Below, one piece after another: positions 27,388-36,150 of a stretch of 64,000 nucleotides of DNA. Below the pieces are notes generated by a model. It was not told the origin of the DNA. It did not search any database and saw only the letters and a list, made by a program, of their open reading frames with translations. The stretch is from NCBI GenBank assembly GCA_030654395.1, contig JAURXM010000025.1, positions 62,001-126,000 of the forward strand, read 5' to 3'. The stretch's first letter is position 1; each line of letters opens with the position of its first letter. This DNA is from Aquabacterium sp. GTDB lineage: Bacteria; Pseudomonadota; Gammaproteobacteria; Burkholderiales; Burkholderiaceae_C. The translations under genes were made by a program, and so were the position numbers.

Positions 27388-28473
27388 ATGTTCAGTTTCA
27401 TCAAGAAAAAGCTGGGTTGGGGTGATGCCCCCACCGAATCAGCACCCTCACCTGCTGCGCAGCAGGATCCGGCGCAAGCTGGCTCACCTAAAGCGACACA
27501 GGCAGCGAGTACGCCACCCTCAGCGATCACAGCCGAACCGCCTGCGTATGTGACACTGGCGCGTCGCTCTTGGCTAGACAAGCTGCGCTCGGGCCTACGC
27601 AAGACCGGCTCCAGCATTGCCCAGGTTTTCACGGGAACGAAAATCGATGACGCACTCTATGAAGAACTAGAAGCTGCCTTGTTGATGTCTGATGCAGGTG
27701 TCGCAGCCACAGAGCACCTGCTCGCAGACTTGAAGCGCCGTGTCAAAGAAACCAAAGCAGTCGATCCATCCCAGGTCAAAACTTTGCTGATAGATGCCAT
27801 TACCGAGTTGTTGTCACCTCTTGAAAAACCGCTTGTGGTTGGTCAGCACACACCCACGGTCATCATGGTCACAGGCGTCAATGGCGCAGGCAAGACCACG
27901 ACCATCGGTAAGTTGACGCGTCACCTATCGGATGCCGGTCAGCGGGTTTTACTGGCGGCAGCAGACACGTTCAGAGCGGCAGCCAGAGAGCAGCTGCTGG
28001 CGTGGGCCGATCGCACACATGTCGACATCGTGAGCCAAGAAGGTGGCGACCCAGCTGCAGTGACCTTCGATGCCGTTCAGGCTGGGCGCTCGCGAGGGTG
28101 TGACGTGGTGATTGCTGATACTGCGGGTCGTTTGGCGACGCAATTGCATTTGATGGAAGAGTTACGCAAGATCAAACGCGTGATTGGCAAAGCCATGGAT
28201 GGTGCGCCGCATGAGGTTCTGCTGGTTGTCGACGGGAACACCGGTCAAAACGCACTGTCTCAAGTCAAGGCTTTTGACGCCACACTGGGATTGACCGGTT
28301 TGATCATCACCAAGCTCGACGGGACGGCCAAAGGCGGCGTATTGGCCGCCATTGCATTGTGGTCACGTCAAAGGGATTGCGCCGTACCGGTGTATTTCAT
28401 CGGTGTAGGCGAAAGCTTAGAAGACCTGCAAACATTCAGCGCACGCGAATTCGCGCAGGCTTTGCTGGCCTGA
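27388..28473 (+). CDS. ftsY: Signal recognition particle receptor FtsY
   Basis: The SRP receptor GTPase that hands nascent membrane proteins to SecYEG. The 361-residue protein starts MFSFIKKKLGWG, an amphipathic basic membrane-targeting start, then a short Ala/Pro-rich linker, much shorter than the acidic A-domain of E. coli. The NG domain has GVNGAGKTTTIGKL (G1), DTFRAAAREQL, DTAGRLATQ (G3), and TKLDGTAKGG (G4). The partner ffh lies 1 kb downstream. Its stop at 28471-28473 directly abuts the stop of the convergent DUF2726 gene. Confidence 0.95.
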   Translation: MFSFIKKKLGWGDAPTESAPSPAAQQDPAQAGSPKATQAASTPPSAITAEPPAYVTLARRSWLDKLRSGLRKTGSSIAQVFTGTKIDDALYEELEAALLMSDAGVAATEHLLADLKRRVKETKAVDPSQVKTLLIDAITELLSPLEKPLVVGQHTPTVIMVTGVNGAGKTTTIGKLTRHLSDAGQRVLLAAADTFRAAAREQLLAWADRTHVDIVSQEGGDPAAVTFDAVQAGRSRGCDVVIADTAGRLATQLHLMEELRKIKRVIGKAMDGAPHEVLLVVDGNTGQNALSQVKAFDATLGLTGLIITKLDGTAKGGVLAAIALWSRQRDCAVPVYFIGVGESLEDLQTFSAREFAQALLA

Positions 28474-29337
28474 TTAGTGGTGGCGAACGTTGCCATCTAA
28501 TGGCATGGCGCTGGAGTCCAAGTCATCGAACCACGTTGACGGCAAAGGCTCTTTGCGCTCGCGATCGGCCTCATCCTCATCATCCGACCAATTGTCCAAA
28601 TTGAAGTCGACCGATGCTTCATTGACACTCAAGCCGTTCATTGAGCCTATCGGGCTTTGCATCGACGCAACGACAGCTGCAGCGGCCGCATCTCGTCGAG
28701 CCACATTGATGTCCTGATACCCGGAACGCCCGGAGGTGTTGATCGCTGCGCCCAATATGGCCTCACGGGCAACGGCTGGGCCTGGCAATGAGCCCTCTAG
28801 CCAAACGTGCACAGGTATACGTGCCGCCTGTAGCACCCTGTCCATGCGGGCATGGCGGCGTTGGCTGCGCTCTTTTTCTTTGGACGCAGGCTGGCGCACA
28901 TCCACCACGGCAACGACTTGAGAGGCCATGTCGCACACCACCAAATCTGCGCTCAAAGACCCCACCCGCCTTAGCCATTCGCTGTATGGATTTTCTGTGG
29001 GTACTTTGATAAAGCGCGCCACCGGCACTTGGGCCAAAATCATGTGATCAGGCAAGGCGCGTCTGAGGACGTGATAAGCCTCACGCTCGCTGCCTGTCAA
29101 AACGCGTGTGGCCACGGGCTCCCAGTCAGCCAAGGTATCCAGCACCTCATTGGCTGGCGGCTTGCTTCGTCCAAAAATATTTTTGCTGCGTTGTTGCCGC
29201 TGCTTGGTTTTGCCCGTGCCCCGCGAACGGCCCGCCGTCGCCCCATTTTGGGATCTGCTGTACCACCAAGCCCCTGCGATACCTGCAGAGCCCAATATGC
29301 TGGCCAGTAATACCGGCCACGTTGACGCCATGTCCAT
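28474..29337 (-). CDS. DUF2726 domain protein with N-terminal membrane anchor
   Basis: A 287-residue protein. An N-terminal hydrophobic helix (WPVLLASILGSAGIAGAWWY) is followed by a basic linker, then a DUF2726-like domain at about residues 75-200. DUF2726 is distantly related to restriction-endonuclease-like folds; the segment SADLVVCDMASQVVAVVDV resembles the core strands with an Asp. No activity is established. The C-terminal 70 residues are acidic and probably disordered. ATG 29337 is supported by GGAAGG 7 bases upstream. Its stop abuts the ftsY stop with no gap, so there is no room for a terminator between them. Confidence 0.75.
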   Translation of the reverse strand: MDMASTWPVLLASILGSAGIAGAWWYSRSQNGATAGRSRGTGKTKQRQQRSKNIFGRSKPPANEVLDTLADWEPVATRVLTGSEREAYHVLRRALPDHMILAQVPVARFIKVPTENPYSEWLRRVGSLSADLVVCDMASQVVAVVDVRQPASKEKERSQRRHARMDRVLQAARIPVHVWLEGSLPGPAVAREAILGAAINTSGRSGYQDINVARRDAAAAAVVASMQSPIGSMNGLSVNEASVDFNLDNWSDDEDEADRERKEPLPSTWFDDLDSSAMPLDGNVRHH

Positions 29338-29502
29338 TTTCAGACCTTCCTGCAGATGGGCCGTGCTGGGCACGAGCGACCCAACCTACCAAGGCTCATC
29401 GACAACATTAACGCACTACTGAAGCGCTGAACAGCAGATGCAACATAAGTCACATCCGCTCACAAGCTCTGTCAACAGGAAACAGGGCTAATCCGATTTC
29501 AA

Positions 29503-30867
29503 TCAGCGCCCCATGCCGGGCATACCCTTCATGCCACCCATGCGCTTCATCATCTTGAACAGCCCGCCACCCTGCATTTTCTTCATCATGGTGCGCATCT
29601 GATCGTACTGATTGAGCAGGCGGTTCACTTCTTGAACCTGCACCCCAGAGCCCACTGCAATACGGCGCTTGCGGCTGGCCTTGATTAACTCGGGTTTACG
29701 GCGCTCCAACGGGGTCATCGAACGAATGATCCCTTCCATGCGGCGCACATCACGCTCGGCCTTGTCCATGTCTGCATTGCCGGCCTTGGCGGCCATTTCG
29801 GCTGGTAACTTGTCGAGCAAACCAGACAGTCCCCCCATTTTCTTCATTTGGCTGATTTGCGCTAAAAAATCCTCCAAATCAAAGCCTGCGCCAGACTTAA
29901 CCTTGTCGGCCAGCTTTTGAGCCGCCTCAATGTCAACGCCTTTTTGCACTTGCTCGACGAGGGCTGCGATGTCGCCCATGCCCAGCACACGCCCAGCATG
30001 GCGCTCAGCATCAAAGACCTCAAGCCCGTCTATTTTCTCGGAGATACCGGCAAACTTGATCGGCACACCAGTGATTTGCCGGACAGACAACGCAGCGCCA
30101 CCACGTGAGTCACCATCCAGCTTGGTTAGCACCACACCAGTCAAAGGCAGGGCATCTTTGAAAGCCTTGGCCGTGTTGATGGCGTCCTGACCCTGCATGG
30201 CGTCCACCACGAACAAAGTCTCAACCGGCTTGAGAAAGGCGTGCAGCGCCTTGATCTCTGCCATCAACACCTCATCAATGGCCAATCGACCCGCGGTATC
30301 CACCAGCAGCACATCAAAGTAATGGCGCTTGGCATAGTCCACCGCAGCCACCGCGATGTCATATGGCTTTTGATCAGGAGAAGAAGGGAACCACTCTGCA
30401 CCTGCTTGACCTGTCACCGTCTTCAACTGCTCAATGGCTGCTGGGCGGTAGACGTCGGCCGAAACGGTCAGTACTTTCTTCTTGCGTGTTTCTATCAGAT
30501 GCTTGGCCAGCTTGGCCGTTGTGGTCGTCTTGCCAGCACCTTGCAGGCCCGCCATCAAAATAACCGCCGGCGGTTGCGCAGCCAAATTGATATCAGACAC
30601 ACCCTCGCCCATTGTGGCGGCGAGTTCTTTTTGCACGATGCTGACCAAGACCTGACCAGGGGTCAACGAGGACACAACCTCTTGCCCCAAGGCCTTGTCT
30701 TTGACTCGTGCGATGAAATCGCGGACAACGGGCAGTGCCACGTCGGCTTCAAGCAACGCCATCCGAACCTCGCGCAACATATCTTGCACGTTGGTTTCGG
30801 TGATACGGGACTGCCCGCGCATGGTCTTAACCAGGCGACTTAGTCGTTCAGTGAGGTTTGATGCCAT
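29503..30867 (-). CDS. ffh: Signal recognition particle protein Ffh
   Basis: The SRP GTPase that binds signal sequences and 4.5S RNA. The 454-residue protein has the N-domain, then GLQGAGKTTTTAKLAKHL (G1), DVYRPAAIEQLKTV, DTAGRLAIDEVLMAEI and TKLDGDSRGGAALS. The Met-rich M-domain (about 300-454) carries GSGVQVQEVNRLLNQYDQM for RNA binding and a finger of MKKMGG repeats at the end. It diverges from the CcsA-like gene with 32 bases between. No 4.5S RNA gene was recognised in this window. The 165 bases between its end and the DUF2726 start hold an imperfect hairpin at 29464-29488. Confidence 0.96.
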   Translation of the reverse strand: MASNLTERLSRLVKTMRGQSRITETNVQDMLREVRMALLEADVALPVVRDFIARVKDKALGQEVVSSLTPGQVLVSIVQKELAATMGEGVSDINLAAQPPAVILMAGLQGAGKTTTTAKLAKHLIETRKKKVLTVSADVYRPAAIEQLKTVTGQAGAEWFPSSPDQKPYDIAVAAVDYAKRHYFDVLLVDTAGRLAIDEVLMAEIKALHAFLKPVETLFVVDAMQGQDAINTAKAFKDALPLTGVVLTKLDGDSRGGAALSVRQITGVPIKFAGISEKIDGLEVFDAERHAGRVLGMGDIAALVEQVQKGVDIEAAQKLADKVKSGAGFDLEDFLAQISQMKKMGGLSGLLDKLPAEMAAKAGNADMDKAERDVRRMEGIIRSMTPLERRKPELIKASRKRRIAVGSGVQVQEVNRLLNQYDQMRTMMKKMQGGGLFKMMKRMGGMKGMPGMGR

Positions 30868-30899
30868 GAAATAGCTGCTAGTGCTCGTAAACTGGAGCC

Positions 30900-31724
30900 A
30901 TGATTTTATCGTCCGCCTCGTACACGTCTTTCACATTCTGGCCCACAGGGCTGGCGGTGCTCGCTTATGCGCTGGCCACAATGTGGCCCCAAGCCCAGCC
31001 TACCACCGACAGACGCAGTGAACGCCCCATCTGGATCGCCTTGTTTTTGGGTTGGTTGGCTCAAGCCGCCGCTATTGTGCTGGATGCCGTCGATTTGAAT
31101 GCGCCTATCTCTGGTGCACGCTTTGGCTTTGCTCCAGCCTTGTCTGTCACTTCGTGGCTGGTCCTATCTGTCTATGCGCTCGAAAGCCGACGCTTAGGCT
31201 TGCCCAGCATTCGGCGCTCGCTGGCCGTGCTGGCCGCCGTGTCTGTTGTATTGGCATGGTTGTATCCTGGGCAAACCCGGCTGGTGCATGGATCACCTTG
31301 GGCTCCCTTGCACTGGTTGACCGGTTTTGCAGCACATGGCTTGTTTGGCGCGGCATTGCTACACGGTGCGTTGCTTGGTCATGCTGAAAAACAGCTCCGG
31401 GCCCCTTTAGGGCATGCTTTAGGCATGCCTTTGCTGCAACTTGAGTCACTCACACTCCGATTTGTCGGTGCAGGGTTTGTCATGTTGAGCCTGACGCTTG
31501 TTTTAGGTGCTTGGTTTGACGCGCCGTGGCACTGGGACCACAAAACTGTTTTCTCCCTGCTGTCTTGGGTGACATTTGGAACGCTGCTCATCGGTCGAGT
31601 TCGTTTTGGTTGGCGTGGTCGCCAAGCTGTTCGATGGATCATGGCTGGCTCCCTCCTGCTGTTGCTGGCCTATGTGGGATCTCGCTTTGTGCTGGAAGTG
31701 GTGTTACACCGTTCCGCGGCTTGA
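30900..31724 (+). CDS. CcsA/YpjD-family inner-membrane protein
   Basis: A 274-residue protein of about eight membrane segments in the cytochrome c assembly/HemX-like family. LHWLTGFAAHGLFGAALLHG and AWFDAPWHWDHKTVFSLLSWVTF contain the conserved histidine and WDxK (WDHKTVFSLLSW) elements of heme-handling proteins. E. coli YpjD likewise lies beside ffh. The function of this subgroup is unclear; it is not in a cytochrome c cluster. It begins the run that continues with the PP0621 protein, pilS, pilR and ampD. Confidence 0.85.
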   Translation: MILSSASYTSFTFWPTGLAVLAYALATMWPQAQPTTDRRSERPIWIALFLGWLAQAAAIVLDAVDLNAPISGARFGFAPALSVTSWLVLSVYALESRRLGLPSIRRSLAVLAAVSVVLAWLYPGQTRLVHGSPWAPLHWLTGFAAHGLFGAALLHGALLGHAEKQLRAPLGHALGMPLLQLESLTLRFVGAGFVMLSLTLVLGAWFDAPWHWDHKTVFSLLSWVTFGTLLIGRVRFGWRGRQAVRWIMAGSLLLLLAYVGSRFVLEVVLHRSAA

Positions 31725-31754
31725 AACGAAGTTCAAACCCAACTTAATCCACGC

Positions 31755-31994
31755 ATGCTGAAATACCTGCTACTCGCTCTCGTTGTTGTTTGGCTGTTGT
31801 ATTCACCAGCACTCAGAGGGCGCATCAACGCTCAACGCAAAACGCCCAAGCCACCCCAGCAGCAGCCAAGCAAACCCCAAGATATGGTGCAATGCACCAC
31901 TTGCGGCGTCCATTTGCCCGCCCTAGAAGCGACCATTGGCAGCAACGGCAAACCCTATTGCTGCCTCGAACACAAACAAGCTGACCATGCCTGA
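31755..31994 (+). CDS. PP0621 family small zinc-ribbon-like protein
   Basis: A 79-residue protein with one N-terminal membrane helix (YLLLALVVVWLLYSPALRG), a Lys/Pro/Gln-rich linker and a small Cys motif: CTTCGVHLPALEATIGSNGK followed by CCLEH, which suggests a bound metal. This layout and its place in front of pilS match the PP0621 family of beta- and gammaproteobacteria. The function is unknown. It overlaps pilS by 8 bases and is probably translationally coupled to it. Confidence 0.8.
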   Translation: MLKYLLLALVVVWLLYSPALRGRINAQRKTPKPPQQQPSKPQDMVQCTTCGVHLPALEATIGSNGKPYCCLEHKQADHA

Positions 31995-33858
31995 GCAAGG
32001 TCAAACAACCGTACCTCATGACGTCCATGTGTCATGGTTCGGTGCATCAGCCAACGCTGACAACGCGGCCTGGCCTGATTCAGCCATGGCCGATTCAGCG
32101 TTCATTGACAACACACACAACAAGCCCACGCAACATGGCAGCAAAGTCCATGAAGCCACTGACACACAAGCGAATCATCACCCATCATTTTTTAGAATCT
32201 ACAGAGCGTTCCTGACTGCTCGTACCACCTTGGCACTCGTGTTGCTGAGCTTGGTCTCTGGGTCTTGGATGATGGGGGTCCGTCCACCTTGGTGGATTTG
32301 GCTGATGACAGGCAGCTACGCTATCGTCACGCTGACTTTGTTGGCAACGACATCTCAGCGCAACCGCAGATCGACTGATCAACAGGTGCTGAGGCCCCGT
32401 CAAGCCATGGCCAGCGTTGGCTTGGACTTGTTGTTTTTCGCGCTGATGCACTTCCTCACCGGTAGCACGGTCAACTCACAGGCCCTGCTGGTATTGCCGG
32501 TATTGATGGCCTCTGTGCTGATGCCTCGCATCTTGGCCTTAGGCGTGACCGCCGCCGCTGCGCTCACGCTGTTGGCTGCAGCGCTATTGCAATCAACAGA
32601 GAGCAACAACATCGCGACCTTGATGACGCAGGCGGGTCTAACTGGTTTTGGTTTGTTTGCCATCGCTGCTTTAGCCAGTGAGCTCTCCACTCGACTGGCC
32701 AAAGAGGAGCGCAGCGCCCGCGGCAGCCTCGAGTTCGCTAGGCAACAAGCCCAACTCAACCGCTTGGTGATAGAGGAGATGACCGAAGGCCTGATGGTTG
32801 TCGATCGTCAGGGGAGAGTCCGCACAGCCAACCCGGCAGCACGCCGACTTTTGTCCATACAAGGCTTGACCCCACCGCCTCCATTTCAATTACAAGGTGT
32901 TCCCGCATGGCAGGATTTGGTCAAAGCTGTTGAACAGGCGCTAGGCAACCCGCAAAGGGCCGAAATTGGTCAAGAAGTGAAGCTCCATTTCGACGATCAA
33001 GGGCAGCGCGACCTCCGCCTTCGGGTTCGCTTTACCCGCGGCATAGCCAGCCGCACATCTGAAGACATGTGTGTGATGCTGATCGAAGACCTGCGCACCG
33101 TACGTGCGCGCCAACGCACCGACAAACTTGCGGCGATGGGCCGGATGTCAGCCGGTATTGCACACGAAATCCGCAATCCTTTGGCGGCCATAGCCCAAGC
33201 CAACGCACTGCTGGCCGAAGACGCGGCCTCAGCCACGCAACAAAAACTGACTCAATTGGTCGCCGACAATGTCGCCCGACTCAAGCACATCATCGACGAC
33301 GTTCTGGCCGTCGCTCCTGGCGTTCGCCCTCTGGCACCGGCCATCGATCCGATTGAGGCCATCGTGTCCATCTGCCATGACTGGCGAAGCACCCAAGGCA
33401 TCCCACTAGGCGAAGCTGACTTGATTGACATCGACACAACAGCTTGCCAAGGCGCCCCCACCTACCCACACATCAAGATTCGCTTTGAAGCAGATCACCT
33501 ACAGCGGGTGCTGGTTAACTTGCTGGATAACGCCCTTCGTTACAACACAGGCGAGGCTGGGGCCATCTCGGTATGCGTGCGATGGCTACCCAGTGTCGAT
33601 CCGGCTGGCATGCTGATGTTGTCCGTATCAAACGACGGCGCCCCAGTCTCTGGCGACACGGAGCGCTCGCTCTTCGAGCCGTTCTTCTCCACACGCAGCC
33701 GAGGCACAGGCTTGGGCCTGTATATTTGCAGAGAGCTGTGTGAGCGCCACGGCGCCAGCATCGACTACAGACTGCACCCGCCCCCAGTACGGCATCGAAA
33801 CGAATTCTTCATCACCGTACCGATTGTTCCTCTCGGCCCAACGCCCTACTCCGCATGA
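31987..33858 (+). CDS. pilS: PilS-type membrane sensor histidine kinase
   Basis: A 623-residue kinase. Several hydrophobic segments (about residues 80-260, including LALVLLSLVSGSWMMG and ALLVLPVLMASVLMPRILAL) anchor it. A PAS-like domain follows (VIEEMTEGLMVVDRQGRVRT), then the dimerisation/phosphoacceptor motif SAGIAHEIRNPLAAIAQANA. The ATPase has LLDNALRY (N box), SLFEPFFSTRSRGTGLGLYI (F and G boxes). It should phosphorylate the PilR protein encoded next, with which it overlaps by 4 bases. PilS/PilR control pilin transcription in Pseudomonas and also motility genes. The first 75 residues are hydrophilic and variable. Confidence 0.88.
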   Translation: MPEQGQTTVPHDVHVSWFGASANADNAAWPDSAMADSAFIDNTHNKPTQHGSKVHEATDTQANHHPSFFRIYRAFLTARTTLALVLLSLVSGSWMMGVRPPWWIWLMTGSYAIVTLTLLATTSQRNRRSTDQQVLRPRQAMASVGLDLLFFALMHFLTGSTVNSQALLVLPVLMASVLMPRILALGVTAAAALTLLAAALLQSTESNNIATLMTQAGLTGFGLFAIAALASELSTRLAKEERSARGSLEFARQQAQLNRLVIEEMTEGLMVVDRQGRVRTANPAARRLLSIQGLTPPPPFQLQGVPAWQDLVKAVEQALGNPQRAEIGQEVKLHFDDQGQRDLRLRVRFTRGIASRTSEDMCVMLIEDLRTVRARQRTDKLAAMGRMSAGIAHEIRNPLAAIAQANALLAEDAASATQQKLTQLVADNVARLKHIIDDVLAVAPGVRPLAPAIDPIEAIVSICHDWRSTQGIPLGEADLIDIDTTACQGAPTYPHIKIRFEADHLQRVLVNLLDNALRYNTGEAGAISVCVRWLPSVDPAGMLMLSVSNDGAPVSGDTERSLFEPFFSTRSRGTGLGLYICRELCERHGASIDYRLHPPPVRHRNEFFITVPIVPLGPTPYSA

Positions 33859-35366
33859 GTACTCCCGCAAAGCACCATCTGCTTGTCGTTGATGACGAAC
33901 CTGACCTGCGCACGCTCTATGAGCTCACCTTGTTGCGCGAAGGCTATGACATCGAGACTGCGGGCACCGTTGAAGAAGCGGCACAACTACTGCGGGATCA
34001 CCACTACAGTGCGGTGATCACTGACATGCGCTTACCAGATGGCACGGGCCTAGACATCATCAAGCAACTTGAAGCTCAGGGGCGACATGAAAAAATCATC
34101 GTCATCACAGCCTATGGCTCAGCCGAAAACGCCGTCAGTGCGCTCAAAGCCGGTGCTTACGATTATTTGACAAAGCCTGTTGACCTGAAACAATTCCGCT
34201 CCGTTGTGGCTTGCGCGCTCAGCGATGCCGACGCCAGCCGCCGTGATGCCTCGCCAGCCACGAATACCAAATCAGAAGCCAGGCACCCCCCTCAGACTGA
34301 GTCAGCCAAACCAGCCACCGCGCTGGCCAGGTTGATCGGCAACAGCGCGGCCATGCAACAAGTGCGCGTCGTCATAGACAAGGTCGCTCGCAGCATGGCA
34401 CCCGTGTTGCTATGGGGCGAGTCAGGCACCGGCAAAGAGCTTGTGGCTCGGGCGATTCACGATGTGAGCAGCCGGTCTGCCAAGCCCTTTGTGGCCGTGA
34501 ACTGCGGCGCGATACCGGAGCAGTTACTAGAGGCTGAGTTTTTTGGCTACCGCAAAGGTGCATTCACAGGCGCAACCGAAGAGCGAGAAGGCTTCTTTCA
34601 GGCCGCCAATGGCGGAACCTTGTTCCTTGATGAGATTGGTGATCTGCCACTGGCCATGCAATCCAAGCTCTTGCGCGCCATCCAAGAGCGTGCAATTCGT
34701 GCCGTTGGCGCAACCACTGAAGTGCCTGTTGATGTTCGCATCCTGAGCGCCACACACAAGGATTTACAGGCAGAGGTACAGTCAGGGCGATTCCGCCAAG
34801 ACTTGTTTTATCGCCTCAACGTGATCCAAGTCACACTACCCGCCCTGCGAGATCGCCTAGAAGACCTCCCCATACTTTGCCAGCGCATACTGGATCGCAT
34901 TGGTCATGAATCGGGCCTACCAAACAAACCCGAACTGAGTGCGGAGGCTCAAGTCGCACTGACTCAACACAGCTTCCCGGGCAATGTTCGCGAGCTAGAA
35001 AACTTGTTGCACCGTGCTGTTGCCTTGAGCAGCCACCACATCCTAGAAGCTCATGACCTCGGCCTGACAGTTGATGTACGCATACTGACTCAGACACCCC
35101 CAGCACGCACCGAGAAAGCCTCTGAACAAGCCGTACATGAGACGCTCCCGACACACCTCACCACGCATCTCGACCAAGTCGAGCGTGACATCCTGGTTCA
35201 AGCGCTGGAGCTACACAGGCTGAACCGGACCGCCGCAGGCGCCAGCCTTGGCCTGTCTCTGAGGCAAATTCGCTATCGCATGGCGCGCCTAGGCGTGCAA
35301 GTCAGCGAACAAGGCATCATCTTGGGTGAGCGCTTTGACCCAGACACCGAGAACGACCCGAGCTGA
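33855..35366 (+). CDS. pilR: PilR-type sigma-54-dependent response regulator
   Basis: A 503-residue NtrC-family activator. The receiver domain has VVDDEPDLRTLYE and phosphoacceptor Asp in ITDMRLPDGTGLD (about residue 58). The AAA+ domain has GESGTGKELVARAIH (Walker A), the sigma-54 loop YRKGAFTGATEEREGFF, and GGTLFLDEIGDL (Walker B). A Fis-type helix-turn-helix ends the protein (ALELHRLNRTAAGASLGLSL). It would activate RNA polymerase with sigma-54 at pilin or related promoters. No pilin gene is in this window. It overlaps pilS by 4 bases. Confidence 0.9.
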   Translation: MSTPAKHHLLVVDDEPDLRTLYELTLLREGYDIETAGTVEEAAQLLRDHHYSAVITDMRLPDGTGLDIIKQLEAQGRHEKIIVITAYGSAENAVSALKAGAYDYLTKPVDLKQFRSVVACALSDADASRRDASPATNTKSEARHPPQTESAKPATALARLIGNSAAMQQVRVVIDKVARSMAPVLLWGESGTGKELVARAIHDVSSRSAKPFVAVNCGAIPEQLLEAEFFGYRKGAFTGATEEREGFFQAANGGTLFLDEIGDLPLAMQSKLLRAIQERAIRAVGATTEVPVDVRILSATHKDLQAEVQSGRFRQDLFYRLNVIQVTLPALRDRLEDLPILCQRILDRIGHESGLPNKPELSAEAQVALTQHSFPGNVRELENLLHRAVALSSHHILEAHDLGLTVDVRILTQTPPARTEKASEQAVHETLPTHLTTHLDQVERDILVQALELHRLNRTAAGASLGLSLRQIRYRMARLGVQVSEQGIILGERFDPDTENDPS

Positions 35367-35371
35367 TACCC

Positions 35372-35950
35372 ATGAGCGCAGCATCGGATTGGCAAGCGGG
35401 GTGGTACACACAGGCACGCATGTGTGCCTCACCCAACTTCGGCCCCAGACCGAAGGCAACCACCGTATCGCTCGTCGTCATTCACTCGATCAGCCTGCCG
35501 CCCGGTGTCTACGGGGGGGACGAAATTGAGCGCCTGTTCACCAATCGACTGGACTGGGATGCGCACCCCTACTTTGATCAAATTCGAGGTGCAGAGGTCT
35601 CCGCACACTTCGTTATCCGAAGAACAGGCGAGTTGATCCAGTTTGTCTCCATATCCGATCGTGCTTGGCATGCTGGCCAATCAAGTTGGCAAGGTCGGGA
35701 CAATTGCAATGACTTTTCGGTAGGCGTTGAACTTGAAGGTCTAGAAGGCGAGACTTTCGAGCCCGCTCAATACCAAAGCCTTCAAAAATTGTTGGATGCC
35801 ATTTCACAACAGTGCCCCATTGACCAAATAGTGGGCCACGAACACATTGCCCCCGGTCGAAAAAATGACCCAGGGCTAGGCTTTAACTGGACTGCCCTGA
35901 GGACATCACTGGGCTGGCCCAACGCGGCATTCCCCCCCCAGTCAGCATAG
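35372..35950 (+). CDS. ampD: 1,6-anhydro-N-acetylmuramyl-L-alanine amidase AmpD
   Basis: A cytoplasmic zinc amidase of peptidoglycan recycling, 192 residues, which lowers the anhydromuropeptides that induce AmpC beta-lactamases. VVIHSISLPPGVYGGDEI gives the first zinc His, VSAHFVIRRTGELIQFVS the second-sphere region, SVGVELEGLEGETF the conserved Glu, and VGHEHIAPGRKNDPG the His and Asp. It begins 5 bases after pilR and ends the run. No beta-lactamase or AmpR gene is near. Confidence 0.94.
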   Translation: MSAASDWQAGWYTQARMCASPNFGPRPKATTVSLVVIHSISLPPGVYGGDEIERLFTNRLDWDAHPYFDQIRGAEVSAHFVIRRTGELIQFVSISDRAWHAGQSSWQGRDNCNDFSVGVELEGLEGETFEPAQYQSLQKLLDAISQQCPIDQIVGHEHIAPGRKNDPGLGFNWTALRTSLGWPNAAFPPQSA

Positions 35951-36015
35951 GCAATTTCCCTTGTGTTGCCTTCAAAACTCAGGTCGGCAGCAAAAAGCAG
36001 CTATAGTTGCCACGC

Positions 36016-36062
36016 ACGCTACATGTAGTGTCACGAGACACAAAAAACACCACATGTAGCGT
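36016..36062 (+). promoter_or_regulatory. Pair of NrdR boxes upstream of nrdA
   Basis: Two 16-base palindrome-like sites, ACGCTACATGTAGTGT at 36016-36031 and ACACCACATGTAGCGT at 36047-36062, share the core CACATGTAG/CTACATGTAG. They start exactly 31 bases apart, about three helical turns. This matches the known NrdR box (acaCnAtATnTnGtgt-like) and its typical paired spacing. NrdR binding here would repress nrdA when dATP is plentiful. A TATAGT at 36002-36007 just upstream is a possible -10. The sites end 88 bases before the nrdA ATG. Confidence 0.88.
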
Positions 36063-36150
36063 TTCAAGCAGTTGGCACCTGGCCTCACCAGATGTCAGAA
36101 TTCAACAGGCCCGACCTCGCTCGTGGCCTGGCGACCCTGAAGGGAATCAA

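Noticed and set aside
31940-35370. Search for a sigma-54 promoter controlled by PilR
   Set aside because: I found no convincing GG-N10-GC element with TGGCAC/TTGC flanks near these genes or before ampD.
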